DNA of 64,000 bases from Nymphaea colorata (Eukaryota > Streptophyta > Magnoliopsida > Nymphaeales > Nymphaeaceae), in NCBI RefSeq assembly GCF_008831285.2, contig NC_045143.1, positions 19,429,655 through 19,493,654 on the forward strand, in the 5' to 3' direction. The translations under genes were made by a program, and so were the position numbers. Every line of letters starts with the position of its first letter. The stretch's first letter is position 1. This document shows positions 1 through 11,700 of this stretch, piece after piece. Under the pieces are notes generated by a model. The model was not told the DNA's origin. It searched no databases and worked only from the letters and a program-made list of their open reading frames with translations.

Positions 1-2330
1 TAAGATGTTAAAATGTCAGATAATTGAAATCTAGAACTTAACTTTCTTGAGAAATTGTATAATTATGCCCAATCTTTTTGTCACAAACTCGTCTTAATCA
101 TTATGTCTTTGAAAGCATGCATCATGTAGCATAGGGTAAGCTATGGTGACAAGGATAATCTATGAGAGCCTAAAGTTCAGAGGGCCAAATTAGGTCCTTA
201 GTAAAACACTACTTTAAAAAACTATAACACATTTGTGTTATTTTTGCTTTAGGATCAAGAGACATTCAGATACTTAATAGAGGACTAAAATCTAGTCAGT
301 AACTTGATCGTCCTTGTTAAAGGTCCCAGGAACGATCAGACTTCATACCAATAAGTCGGGTCCTATCTCCTTGGAGATCCCATATAAGTCAAATGGATGT
401 GAGTCAAAAAGCTAGATGATCGACAGATAGAGCTACCAAAATTGCATGGAAACATAAGTGTATGACTATCCCACATGCATCTTCTGCATTGTTTGAATTG
501 CTCCATTATACTTCAAACTATATTGTAGCTGAAATTCCATAGTAAACTAACTTAGACTGCCCTCATTCGACATATTTGACACCTTCAATATGGGCTTTTG
601 GAATGCCCCCATATAGTCTTATAAGGCTCTAGTATGCTTCAATTTTGTATTGTTAGTTCTTAGGCATAAAGAAGTTTCTTAGTTTGACCATGAAGTCATT
701 GAAGTTATATATTTTGCTACTTTCCCTTTCTATATTAGAATGTTTCTATGCCATTATCATGGTCAGTCAATGCAATTGTAGTAGTGCAGTCCATTAGCCA
801 CTACAATTTGAATCTCGACATATTCCCTTACTTGAAATCGAAAGTTTTTAATCGCTTTAGTGGCATTATTCCCACTATATATGGCAGGTCTTGGCACACA
901 AACCCTTGATGCATATTCACCCTTCGCTCTAATGGATGCAACCCATGAAATGTGTTATTGTTCAATTGAACTTCCCCCACTCTATCTTGCAGTGTGGTCA
1001 CTCTTACCATGAATGAAGTGACCTCTATCATCAACTCTATGGCTTGTTCATGTGAGCATTTTTAGCCTTATGAATAAATCTTGTGCACATCCTAATGTTG
1101 CTTTATGCATAGTTGCATCTCCGAAAGGAATGTGCATAGCCATCTCTGCCATGTTGGATGCATCATGAAGGAAATCAATCTCTTCTATTTCCTCACCTAG
1201 CTCAATGCCTCTATACCAACAACAGAGTCCATTCTCTAGTTTCAACAATCTAGGCATTATGACCAAATGTAACTCTAATATTTGTTGCCACAGGCTAATT
1301 GTCTTGCAATATGTATGACACAATAATCCTCACTCAACACCCAAGTTTTTTTTTTTTTTTTTTGTGCAATTCAGTAAATTTGTGGTATGTGAAAGCATAT
1401 ATGCAAGTAAATAAGTGCAAGAGAGGGAGAGGAGAAATATAGCAAATCTATTGCGGTTATAACAAGTGTCAATAGAAATGAAGCTTCAATATTATTAGTT
1501 TTATTTACATTTTATGTCTGAAAAATGTCATGTTCCATATTAGGGCGTAACTAGAATAGTTCTTCCAACTAACAACTAATCAATGTAAGAAGCAAAAAAC
1601 AAATGACTCTACACTTTTGTGTTTTCATAAAGAGTTTAAAGATTTATGCAGTCATGTAGGTCTAAACAGGTCTCAACTCTATATGAAGTGAACTTCTATG
1701 TCACCAAAATGCGGGGTGCGGGTGCGGGTGCCGGTGCCGGTGCACCACATCTTAACTCAATGAACAAGTGGATGCAAAGAAACTACAACAACGCTTGTCT
1801 AAAACCCATGTAGCCAAGCCTTGCACATCAACATTCTAGTATGATACAATACATAATTTCTTGTTGAACACATGCCTCACCATGTGGTGAACAACTAGGT
1901 CTTCCATCGCACTAGTCTAGCTATGAGTGGGCACCAAATTTTAATATTTCATAACGATCTAGTTAAACATGACAATGTTATCATGTTTTCCTTTTTTTAG
2001 GGTGAGCATGAGTAATATTCATCCAGTTAATAGCCCAAGTCTCCACCCTTCCCCCCTCTTCCCATGGGTGCAAACTATGCAAAAATGATTCTATTTAATG
2101 CTTCCAGGGCAGAAATGAGGCGACATCTCATGGACATCCCTTTTCAATTCAATCAGCTTTTTAAACGCTGTGATAACATTGGCAAAGCAAAAAATGGGAA
2201 GAAAAGATTAAGGGGACCTTACTAAAATTTGTACAAATTTTATGAAAAGCCTGTTTATATTTAATTATTATACATTTTAAAAGATATTATAAATTTCAAA
2301 ATTTTCAAAATATTATAAAGGGAGAGAGGG
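1..2330. other. Gene-free upstream region
   Basis: No coding exon is recognised here. The short open frames lack domain character. A GC-rich block of GGGTGC/GGTGCC hexamers near 1711-1745 stands out from the AT-rich surroundings and resembles the subterminal repeats of the hAT elements further along, so it may be an old transposon end. A run of T lies near 1348-1363. The last 100 bases lead into the core promoter of the EMSY-like gene. Confidence 0.5.
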
Positions 2331-2337
2331 AGACGGC

Positions 2338-2345
2338 TATATAAA
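2338..2345 (+). promoter_or_regulatory. TATA box of the EMSY-like gene
   Basis: TATATAAA lies about 440 bases before the start codon and is followed by a pyrimidine-rich CTCTC/Y-patch tract at about 2357-2390, a usual plant core-promoter layout. Transcription would be expected to begin near 2370. The start site itself is inferred. Confidence 0.6.
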
Positions 2346-2369
2346 GAGCTGAGGTGCTCTCTCCCTCTC

Positions 2370-2780
2370 TCGCTCGGCCTCTCGGAACTCAAACCCATAA
2401 ATTTGTTTGCGCTTCGGCCCCACGCTTTTAGCCTTATAAAAATACTTTCGAGTCCGTCTTTCTTTCCTCTCGTGATTATTCTCCTTCGTGGCCCCGACTC
2501 CACTTCCTCCTCCCTCTTCCCCCGCTCGAATTTGCTCCTGTTCAACTCTTCCCGAATCCCTCTCCGTCTGCCCCACGGTAGGCCTGTATCTCGAGTTTCA
2601 GCTTCTCCCAGCTCTCAAGTCCCCAATTGCTAGGCGGCGTCCTGTTGCCATGGAGTTCTTTTGATCGAACGGTATGCGATTCCTACGCGTGCTTGATCGG
2701 CGAACAGCTTGTTCTTAAGGCGTTCGGTGTGGTTTCTGGGGTTTTTGTGCAGCCGAGGGGCTAGAAGAAGGGGGGAAACG
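2370..2780 (+). other. 5' untranslated leader with probable leader intron and a 4-codon upstream ORF
   Basis: A leader exon would run from about 2370 to 2671. A GT donor (AACG|GTATGC) at 2672 and an AG acceptor (TTTTTGTGCAG) ending at 2752 would remove an 81-base leader intron; a weaker alternative donor sits near 2577. Before the donor, at 2650-2664, is a complete upstream reading frame ATG GAG TTC TTT TGA in a strong GCC-ATG-G context, which could lower translation of the main frame. The splice choice is inferred from signals only. Confidence 0.5.
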
Positions 2781-5700
2781 ATGGATTACGGCCCTTCTGA
2801 TAGCAGCGGTGAGTTCCCGTCCGCGATTTGCGTTCCTCTTGTGTCTCGTTTTCCCTATTACTTGGCGTTTCTGGGGCTTCGCCATTGAAGGGAGCTCAGA
2901 GTGACGAACTATCTTGTGGGTAATCTTAATTAATGCTTTTCTGTTATTTTGGGGGCTCTTTGCGAGTTTCGGTGGCGGAGTATTAGAAATTTCTTTTTAT
3001 CGTTGTGGCGTGATGTGTGAGTGCGGAGAAGCTAGAGGTTTGGGAGGGATTGTGGTTTGTGGGGCGAAGGCCGAAGGCTGTTACCGGAGCCTGATTTTTG
3101 GTTAGTCGCGTCGCTTGCCGTGAAATATGCTGGTAATGAGTCTCGGTTTGAGCTGGATTAGGGTTTCCGTGTGTTGGATTTATTAATCTTGGTCTTTGTG
3201 TGTATTTCTTGGTTAAAAGGTTGTGCTTTAGAAGGCTTTAGCGACAGCGTGTGCGTGTAAGTTGGAGGTTAGCGCAGCAACATCGCTGCGAGTTCTTTTT
3301 TTTTTTTTGTTGCTTTCTTTCCCTGTTTTTCCCTTTAAACTTTTCCCGTTCTGCTTTCTGCTTGTTAGATGGATTAACGTGGTGACTGTTGTTCGATAAA
3401 ATTGTCTGTGGTATCATGTCAAGAACAATTCACACGATAAAACTACTACTACCAAAGTAACTATAATTTTATGGGGAAAAGCTATCTCGTAAAAAACAGC
3501 TTGAAAAGAAGACCAAGTAAGGTGGAAACTTTGCAGCAATTAATTATTTGATCTGGTTGTGACACGGTTTCTTCTAGTTAGGGACAACAAATGCTATGCC
3601 TGCGTGTGTAGGGCACACAATTTCCTGGTGTCAAGTGCTGATATAAAGTTGGTTGTCTATCAAATGAGAGTCAGCATTGGAAATTCTAGAGAAGCATATC
3701 CATGAGTCGACTTGTTTTTTGAACAATGTCTCCTGATCCTTTGACCTACACTTCTATTACATGATCTGGTGGAACTTTACAAGTTTAGAGCTCGTTGGAT
3801 ACAATGTGGATGCGATACAAATCAATTTCCCACTTTGAGAGATGTGATTGATCTATCTACAATGTCATAATATTTTGTAATGAATGAGCACGCTCATTGC
3901 TGAAGTTTAAGAAGCAGTCGTGATGACTAGAAAAGATACTTTATGCTTGACTTCTAATCCAACTCTTTATTTTGTTTCAATCTTATTGGGTGACCAAAGC
4001 TTCTTGTAGATAATGTCTAAATGGCAACCCTTTGGGGAACTGAAAGGTATATGTCCATTTGTCTATCATGTGCAGCATATGTTAAAGGAAAAATTTTCAG
4101 AAAGAAACCTAAATTGACGACAATAAAAACATCCAAGTTTTTGATATTGCTGATGCCCTGAGTTTTTCCATAGTTATTAAAAAAGGTTCTATTTCTATCA
4201 AATTAGTTGTTATCCATAAAATTTACTGTTTTTTGCTCTTCAAAACTTGAAGGTGACAAATATGCCTAACTTTGCCAACCTATGTCACATAGGTACGGGT
4301 GCCGGTGCTGGTACGGGTACGGACCATTTTTGAAAAACTTGGGTACGGCCGTACACACACATGCACATATACATATATATGTCAAAACATTTCAAACAAA
4401 ATAACATATTTGCACATATATATATCAAAAATTACAAACAGAATAACATATTCATAAATCATAATCCTATATTCACATATACTTTATTTTCACAATTCAT
4501 GAAATCCTTCTATATAGTTTTTTGAACAGAAAGCCCAAGGATCCAAACAAGAAGCCTTTCAGTTTATTTATCTGACATAAATTCAGCTTGCAAATACATA
4601 AAAGAAAATCAAAATATTCAATTCTTTTATGTTACCAACTTAGTGGAAAATGCTGAGATGTACTGTAAGATCATGTTTATCGCCCAGAATATATGCACTA
4701 GCCCATCCAATTTTTTTATGTTACCCACTAAGTGGGAAATTCTATGACGTATGGTAATTCATTGAGACCAGAAATGCATATTAAACCATGAAATTTGAAT
4801 ATAATTACCCAACACACCAAAAAAACTGATTGAACCTTTCAAAAGCAGGAAAAATCTGCATCAAAACAAATCACAGGAGGAAAAACAAAACTAGCTACCT
4901 TCACTCTGTCGCTTCAATCCAACAGCCGATGCATCCAACCCGGTAGGCGGCAACGAGTTATGACTATCCAACGCACTCCAGGTCGACTGCGAATACAGCG
5001 ACGGAGTGAGTGGCCTCATTGAATAGCTGCTAATCCCGGGAATCTCGCTACTAGAATACTTCAACCCATCGGAATACAACGACCCCTTCTCCAAAACCGA
5101 GTACCTCGAATCGGAAGAAAGGAGATGGTCGGACGAGAGGTAGCGGGATGCCGTCAGAAGGGAGTCCAGGTATGAATCCCCGATCGAGTTGTTTCCCGTT
5201 AGCCGGGAAGAGTAGGGAGAGGAGAGCTCAGATCCTCCGTACCCGCCATAGAGATGACTCGACATTCCGCGAAACTCTAAGAAACTTGAACAAAATCAAG
5301 AACGGAAAGAAAGTCCAACGGCGGATCGAGAATGCAGAGAACCCTATATTCGATGGACCAAAAGCAAGATCGCCAGGAGGGATGAAGAACGGGAGGGAAG
5401 AAAGAGACTCCCATGACCGAAGTAGTCTGCCGTTTCGTTGCTGCTGTCACCTTTGTTTCACTACTGCCGTCGCCGGAGAGGACCCTGCGTTCGCCGCCCC
5501 TGCCTTCGCTGCCGTCGCTGGAGAGGAGAAAACCTTAAAACGAAAAAGGGTTTCGAACTTAAGGTTTTTTAACGTTAAAATAGTTTTAAAAGATAAATCA
5601 AATAATCGTTAAAATAAAAAAACGGACATATTCGGACTCGGTCAACTTTGACCGTGTCAAAAAATGGACGGACACGGCCTCCGGTGCATACCGGGTGCCG

Positions 5701-8700
5701 TACCCGTACCGGTGCAAATTGGCATACCGGGTGCCGTACCCGTACCGGTGTCGTACTGGTACTGGACAGGTACTCCTCCAAACGGGTGCCGTACCCGTAC
5801 CGGTGCAAATTGGCATACCGGGTGCCGTACCCGTACCGGTGTCGTACTGGTACTGGACAGGTACTCCTCCTTTGGAGGAGTACCCGTGTTACAGAGTTGC
5901 CAACATATAGGTTTCCCTTGGATGAATTTCTGGCATTAACAAAGAAAATAAAACATTCACTTTACTAATTGAATGGGTCTTGAAATTTGTTTTTATTGAT
6001 GGCATGCTTAGTATTTTTATCACATTAGCCCAACTTACTTTAGTAATAACCTAGAAGTATTGATAGAAGCTTATTTTAGTATTTTTATCATATTAGCCCA
6101 CCCAGCTTAAGTTAGTAATAACCTAGAATTATCGATAGAAGTTTGTTTTTAACTAATGATGCAAATTGATGTTCATTTTTAGGAATATCGAAAAGTTATG
6201 TATGTCTTTTTTGTTACCACTAAATCTTCAGATCAATGTTATCACTGCCGTATCGTATCGTGTATCAGTCGGGCCGACCTATACGCCGTATCGTAACGTA
6301 TCGTAAATGTATCGTAACGTATCGTAAAATTAATTTTTTAATTTGTAAAAAATATTAAAAATTTATAAAAAATAGAAAAAAATCAGAAAAATTCTAAAAA
6401 AATCCGAAAAAACTAGTAAAAATCAGAAAAATTCAAGAAAAATGTATTTAAAGGAACATTCATCATTCATGTATATGAAGTATGACCTGTGAGCTATGCA
6501 TATGAACAAGACATTCCAAAATAAGAAATCAAACATTCAAAAAACAAAATAACATACTAAACAACCTAAGAGTATTCAATTACATCACAATTCATAAGTT
6601 CAGAAGTCAAAACTCAGAACATATTGACATAGTTTCAAAACTCAAAACAAAAAGCATTGTCAATCGTCATTTGCATCATCATCTTCATTCATCATCATCT
6701 TCACTTCCTTCATTAACTTCTTCTTCTATCCCCTCTGTTGCAAATGGAATGTCACCAACATTCCATTGCTCCCCCCCCAGCCTCTCCTTCTTCAACAATC
6801 TCTGCTGCCCCTTCAACATTCAAAAAATCAAGATCGTCTTCTTCAACCCAAGAATCTAATATATCAAAATGGTCAATGAAGATAGGATCATATTGATTGT
6901 GATGCTTCCTCGTAGATGTTGTTTCTAGTTGCCTAACGAGAAAAAATTAACAAATTGTTAGAGATTAAAATATATATTAGAATTTGATATTCTTGTATAA
7001 CAAAACAAATGTTTACCTTTGTCTCAACTTCATATTATAACGAACATAAACAAGGTCATTCAACCTTTTATGTTCCAGCCTATTCCTCTTCTTACTATGG
7101 ATGTGCTGAAATACACTCCAGTTTCTTTCACATCCAGTTGCACTACATGTTTGACTGAGGATTCTAATTGCAAGCTTCCTTAATTCTGGGCAATCAGGCC
7201 CAAACCTTTCCCACCACAAATCTAATAACAGATGGAAAGTAAAAATGTTGTCAGAAATAAATATATGAGAAGGTAGAATAAAAGCTAAACAACAAAAAGT
7301 ATAAAGTTTCTTTTTCTAATACCTGGACGCATAGTTGTCCTGCATCGAACTGCTGTGTCTCTCGCCATGGTACCAGAAGCCGTATCATATTTGTTGATCG
7401 ACATATGGATAGCGTCTTGTTCTTTACTATCACTTACTAATACATCAATGCAATCCAACATGCCATACTCGACCTCTCTGTCCTTCTTAAAAGTGGGAAG
7501 ATATCTAATGGCAGGATTTAGGTAGTAGGCTGCTGCATGAAGTGGGCGATGAAGTTGTCCAGACCACCTTTCATCTATAATCTTCCATATAGGCATGTAC
7601 AACTTCTTTTTTCCCTTCATATTATCTCTAATGGCCTCCTTGGCTCTATCCATAGACTCGTATAAATATCCAATAGAAGGTCTATCTTCACTATCAACTA
7701 ATCTGAGGACTTTCGTACACAAATCTTCAATAAGTGCACACATGATTCCCAAAAGTCAACATCGAAGATGGTATCCACAACTGTCGTAGCCTTTCTTTTA
7801 TAGGCATGTGGATATGCAGCCCAATCATCACTTGAAAACATCTGCCTGAGAGAAGATCTTTGCTTGACTATACCCTGCACAGTCAAAACATTTGTAGCAA
7901 ACCGTGTTTGTGCAGGTCGAATCAATTCAGCCCCATTTGTGAATTTCCTCATCAAATTCAAGACATAAGCATGATTGTAAATAAACTTCGTGATTTCTTG
8001 GCATCTGTGAACTGTCAACTTCATATCATCCCTTTCACCAAGATCCTGAAGCATAAGATTTACACAGTGAGCAGCACATGGACTCCAATAAAATGTCCCA
8101 TATCGTGCTGCTAACATTTCACCTGCAGCTTTATAATTTGCTGCATTATTAGTGATAAATTGTACGACATTTTCAGGCCCAACTTCTTCTATAACTTTAT
8201 CAAAAATCCCAAACAACACATCAGCAGTCTTCGGAGTATCAGACAAATCAACAGATTTTAAGAACATAGTACCAAGAGGGCAATATACAAGGAAGTTTAC
8301 CAATGTTCTGTTCTTGATGTCTGTCCACCCATCTGCCATTACACTGCATCCTGTAGCTTTCCAACTCAACTTTAGTTCATCACAATATGTCTTCACATCT
8401 CTAACTATATTGTTGAGAATTTTACCTCGCAATTTATGAAAAGAGGGCATTTTATACCCTCGCCCTACACTAGCAATCACATCTGCTATAGGCTGATAAT
8501 GATAAGAGTTTGCTGCATTGAAGGGAATGGATGCATCATAGAACCACCTTCCTATGGTTTCATCTGCTGCTTTAATAATATCCTTTGATTGCATGGCTAT
8601 ACGAATCTCAGGCTGAGCACCAGCAGCAGTATAATTGGGAAAAAAATTCTTGATCGAACCAGACATATTGCTCGACTTCATAGTAGGTACTCTACCACCA

Positions 8701-11700
8701 CCAGTACGACCCTGACTTCTACCACGTCCTCGTGAAACTGAACTTATACTTGCACCTCTTCTTTTTCTGGTTGCAGTTGCAGAAGAACCACCTCCATGCA
8801 TGATGCCTTTCCCTTTAGTTGTTCCCAAACTGACACCAACATCTTCTTGTTCAAGTTGAACATCTTCACCTTCACTTTCTTCTCCTTCATGTGGGTCCCC
8901 TTAACCTTCCTCCGCATCTTCCATGTCCTTTTCAATCCTACTTGCTTTCACTGCATCAAGAAGCTGCTGACACTGGTGCTTTACATACGCTGGCAATGGG
9001 ATCTCTTGGGAGCCATTGCAAGCAGCCACATCGCTGTGTGTACCAGCTATATGGTGTTTAAAGCGAGAAATCCCTCCTGATATGATTTGCTTACAATAAT
9101 TGCACTTAACTCTTAATCTATCTTTGGGATTCACCCTTGTACACCACTGCCATGCAGGATCCGACATTATATCTTCACAAAACAAGTAAAAACATACAAA
9201 TAAATGTAGGAAATAAGAGAAATGAACGATTCAACGGCAAAAATGAGTTATTTCTTACCTTCTTGGTGTTAAAAACCAAAAAACCCTCTTTCTCCAAGCT
9301 TCCCACCGTCCCAAGACTCCCCACAACGAGAAATGAAGCTTCTTCACCGGCAAATCTTGATGCAATGGAGAAAATCTCTCCCTCCCACGTCTCTCGCAGT
9401 GTTGAGAAACAAGAAGAGAGAGAGAGAGGAGCGTCGGTTTGAGAATAAGAAGCAAAAAGGGGCCCGACGGCCCCTTTTTTAATTTTACTCCCGTATCGTG
9501 CGATACGCGTACGATACGTACGCGTATCGTATTTACTAAGTGTACCGTATCGAAAACTATGATACGGACGATACGTATCGATACGATACGCGTCCGTATC
9601 GTACGATACGCGTCCGTATCGTACGATACAGATAACATTGTTTCAGATATGTTTCTGAGAAACACATTGTGTTGAGTGGAATTATCATGATTTTTCTTGA
9701 CAAACTGAACTAATTGCCGTAACATATTGGCATGTCTACAGGTGAAATTTTCTGAAGAATCTCTTTCTGTTTTCTTCATAATTATTCATTACATGTCACT
9801 TATATATGAGAAATTGAGAACTGGTGATATAACTCTAAAGTAGACCTTTAGTTGTTTTTAAAGTCTTCTATGTCTTCTGGTAGCACTACGTAACCAAGAG
9901 GAGTGATTGTGAAGGCTAATTAGTAATTATTTTGATTTGTTATTTATTGCGATTAGTAGAGAGAGGCCTTACTCATAATTTTTTTTTCTTAAAATAGCAT
10001 ATTGTGGTCATACATTTGCAGTTGTTTCAATCTCTATATGTCAAATTACTAATTCATGCTTTTTATTCTTTAATTCTGTTACAGCTAGGTTGTCTATATA
10101 TATGTGTGTGTGTATGTGTGCGCGACGGCTAGGCTAGTCTTGCGCACTAGCCTGGTTTGACAACATAGGTAGGTTGATAACCGATCATACTAGTTAGCCG
10201 ACTAACTGGTATTTCAACTACTAATAAATAGTACAATCTAGGCTTATGATTTTCTTCATTGTAATTGTTCAATTTAAAAACTATACATTTTTGCGATTTT
10301 CAATTTTATCTTCCATTTTTTTTTTGAATTTTAGGTTGATTCTTATTGTCTTTTATTACAGTTTGAGACAATGTAATACATCAAGATTGTACATCATGCC
10401 TTTATGATGGTCCATCTAAACTTCTTCCAACAATAGCTTTCAGTGTTAATATCTTCTTACTTTGCCACAGTATCTCAACAGTTTTTTAATTCTGAGAGGA
10501 CCCTTGCTTTACTGCCTTTTGAATTTTTAAATATAAAAAGATATACAAATGAAAAAGAAGTGCATGTTTCTTTTCACATTTGAAAACATTTTATGTTAGC
10601 AAAGGCATGTAAAAAACAATGAGATCTGTAAAAGTGGAATGCTTGAATGTGGTTGCAGCACCGCTTGAAAAGTTGCATTCTTTGTGGTGTGAAAGTAGAA
10701 AACATTTACAATGTTTCCCATCTCAGTCCTGTCCACGTAGGTAATGCTTAAATCATTTAATTAAAAAAAAAAAAATCTGTTTGCAGTATATCAAAAGAAT
10801 GAGGCAATGAACACGATACAATAGTCAAATCCATTTTAAATTATTCATTTTTTTGTGACACCTATACTATTTAGATTCACATGCTTGTTCGAACTTCGAA
10901 TTTACTACATATCTGTTTGTAGGCAGTTGCCCCTTAAATGTCTATTTCTCTTTGTAAATGGGACATGTCGATTGCAATCAAGGTTCCATATGCACATTTA
11001 GCTTTTGGTTGTTGCAAGGAAAAATTCAAGAAAATTATGTTCTTTATACAAAACATGTTATAAATAATCATCGGCTTATTATAGCTATGAAGTTACTTCA
11101 CAAACATTCAGAAGTAATAATATCATATGATAACACAACATGATCTAAGAGATCAAGAAACATAATTTATAACATGTTCTAATAACTCATAAACAAGTCA
11201 CAAGATGCATAGCACATAAAAAATAAGTTTTAATTGTTATACATCACATCACAAGATGAAATTATTCAATTTTAATGCAAAGAACACATGAAAACAGTCT
11301 CGTTCGTAATCTTCATCATATTCATTCTCATATTCATCTTTCATAGAAGAAACTGGAAAATCCCTCTTTCTGCAAACAATAATTGGTCATCATGCTCAAA
11401 TATACCCTTAAATCGACAATTTCACAATTACATTGATGATTTTCTTTCAAAAACGGCGCAAACTCCCCCCCTCCTCCAACTCTTAGATATGTTTAGAAAT
11501 GAAAGGGGGCAAGTTTTATAACTTATTTCAAAAAAGGGGTTTCAAATCCCCTATTTTTTAAAATAGACCCATATCATAAGATGTGGGGCATATGCTCTCA
11601 TATCATAGGATGTGGATATGGGCTTTGTATTGCACGATATAGGCTTTGTATCATATGTAAACCACTTGTTTGCGATATAGGTGGTGTATCATACTGCAAA

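Larger units (their letters stand above)
4280..5896 (-). mobile_element. hAT element, family 1, carrying a captured gene fragment (Pack-hAT candidate)
   Basis: The element is flanked by perfect 8-bp direct repeats TTGCCAAC (4272-4279 and 5897-5904). The ends are imperfect inverted repeats: left CTATGTCACATAGGTAC, right (reverse complement) CTCTGTAACACGGGTAC. GTACCC/GTACCG blocks lie inside both ends. By comparison with the sibling at 24925-25926 the element's 5' end is on the right, so it reads on the minus strand, antisense to the host gene. A 91-base tandem duplication of the 5' subterminal block spans 5693-5870. No transposase sequence remains; the interior holds a 124-codon open frame of host type. 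It is presumably mobilised in trans. Confidence 0.9.

Noticed and set aside
5575-5968. Several overlapping open frames rich in VPYPYRC / RTRTG repeats
   Set aside because: They are translations of the GTACCC/GTACCG subterminal repeat of a hAT element, not genes.
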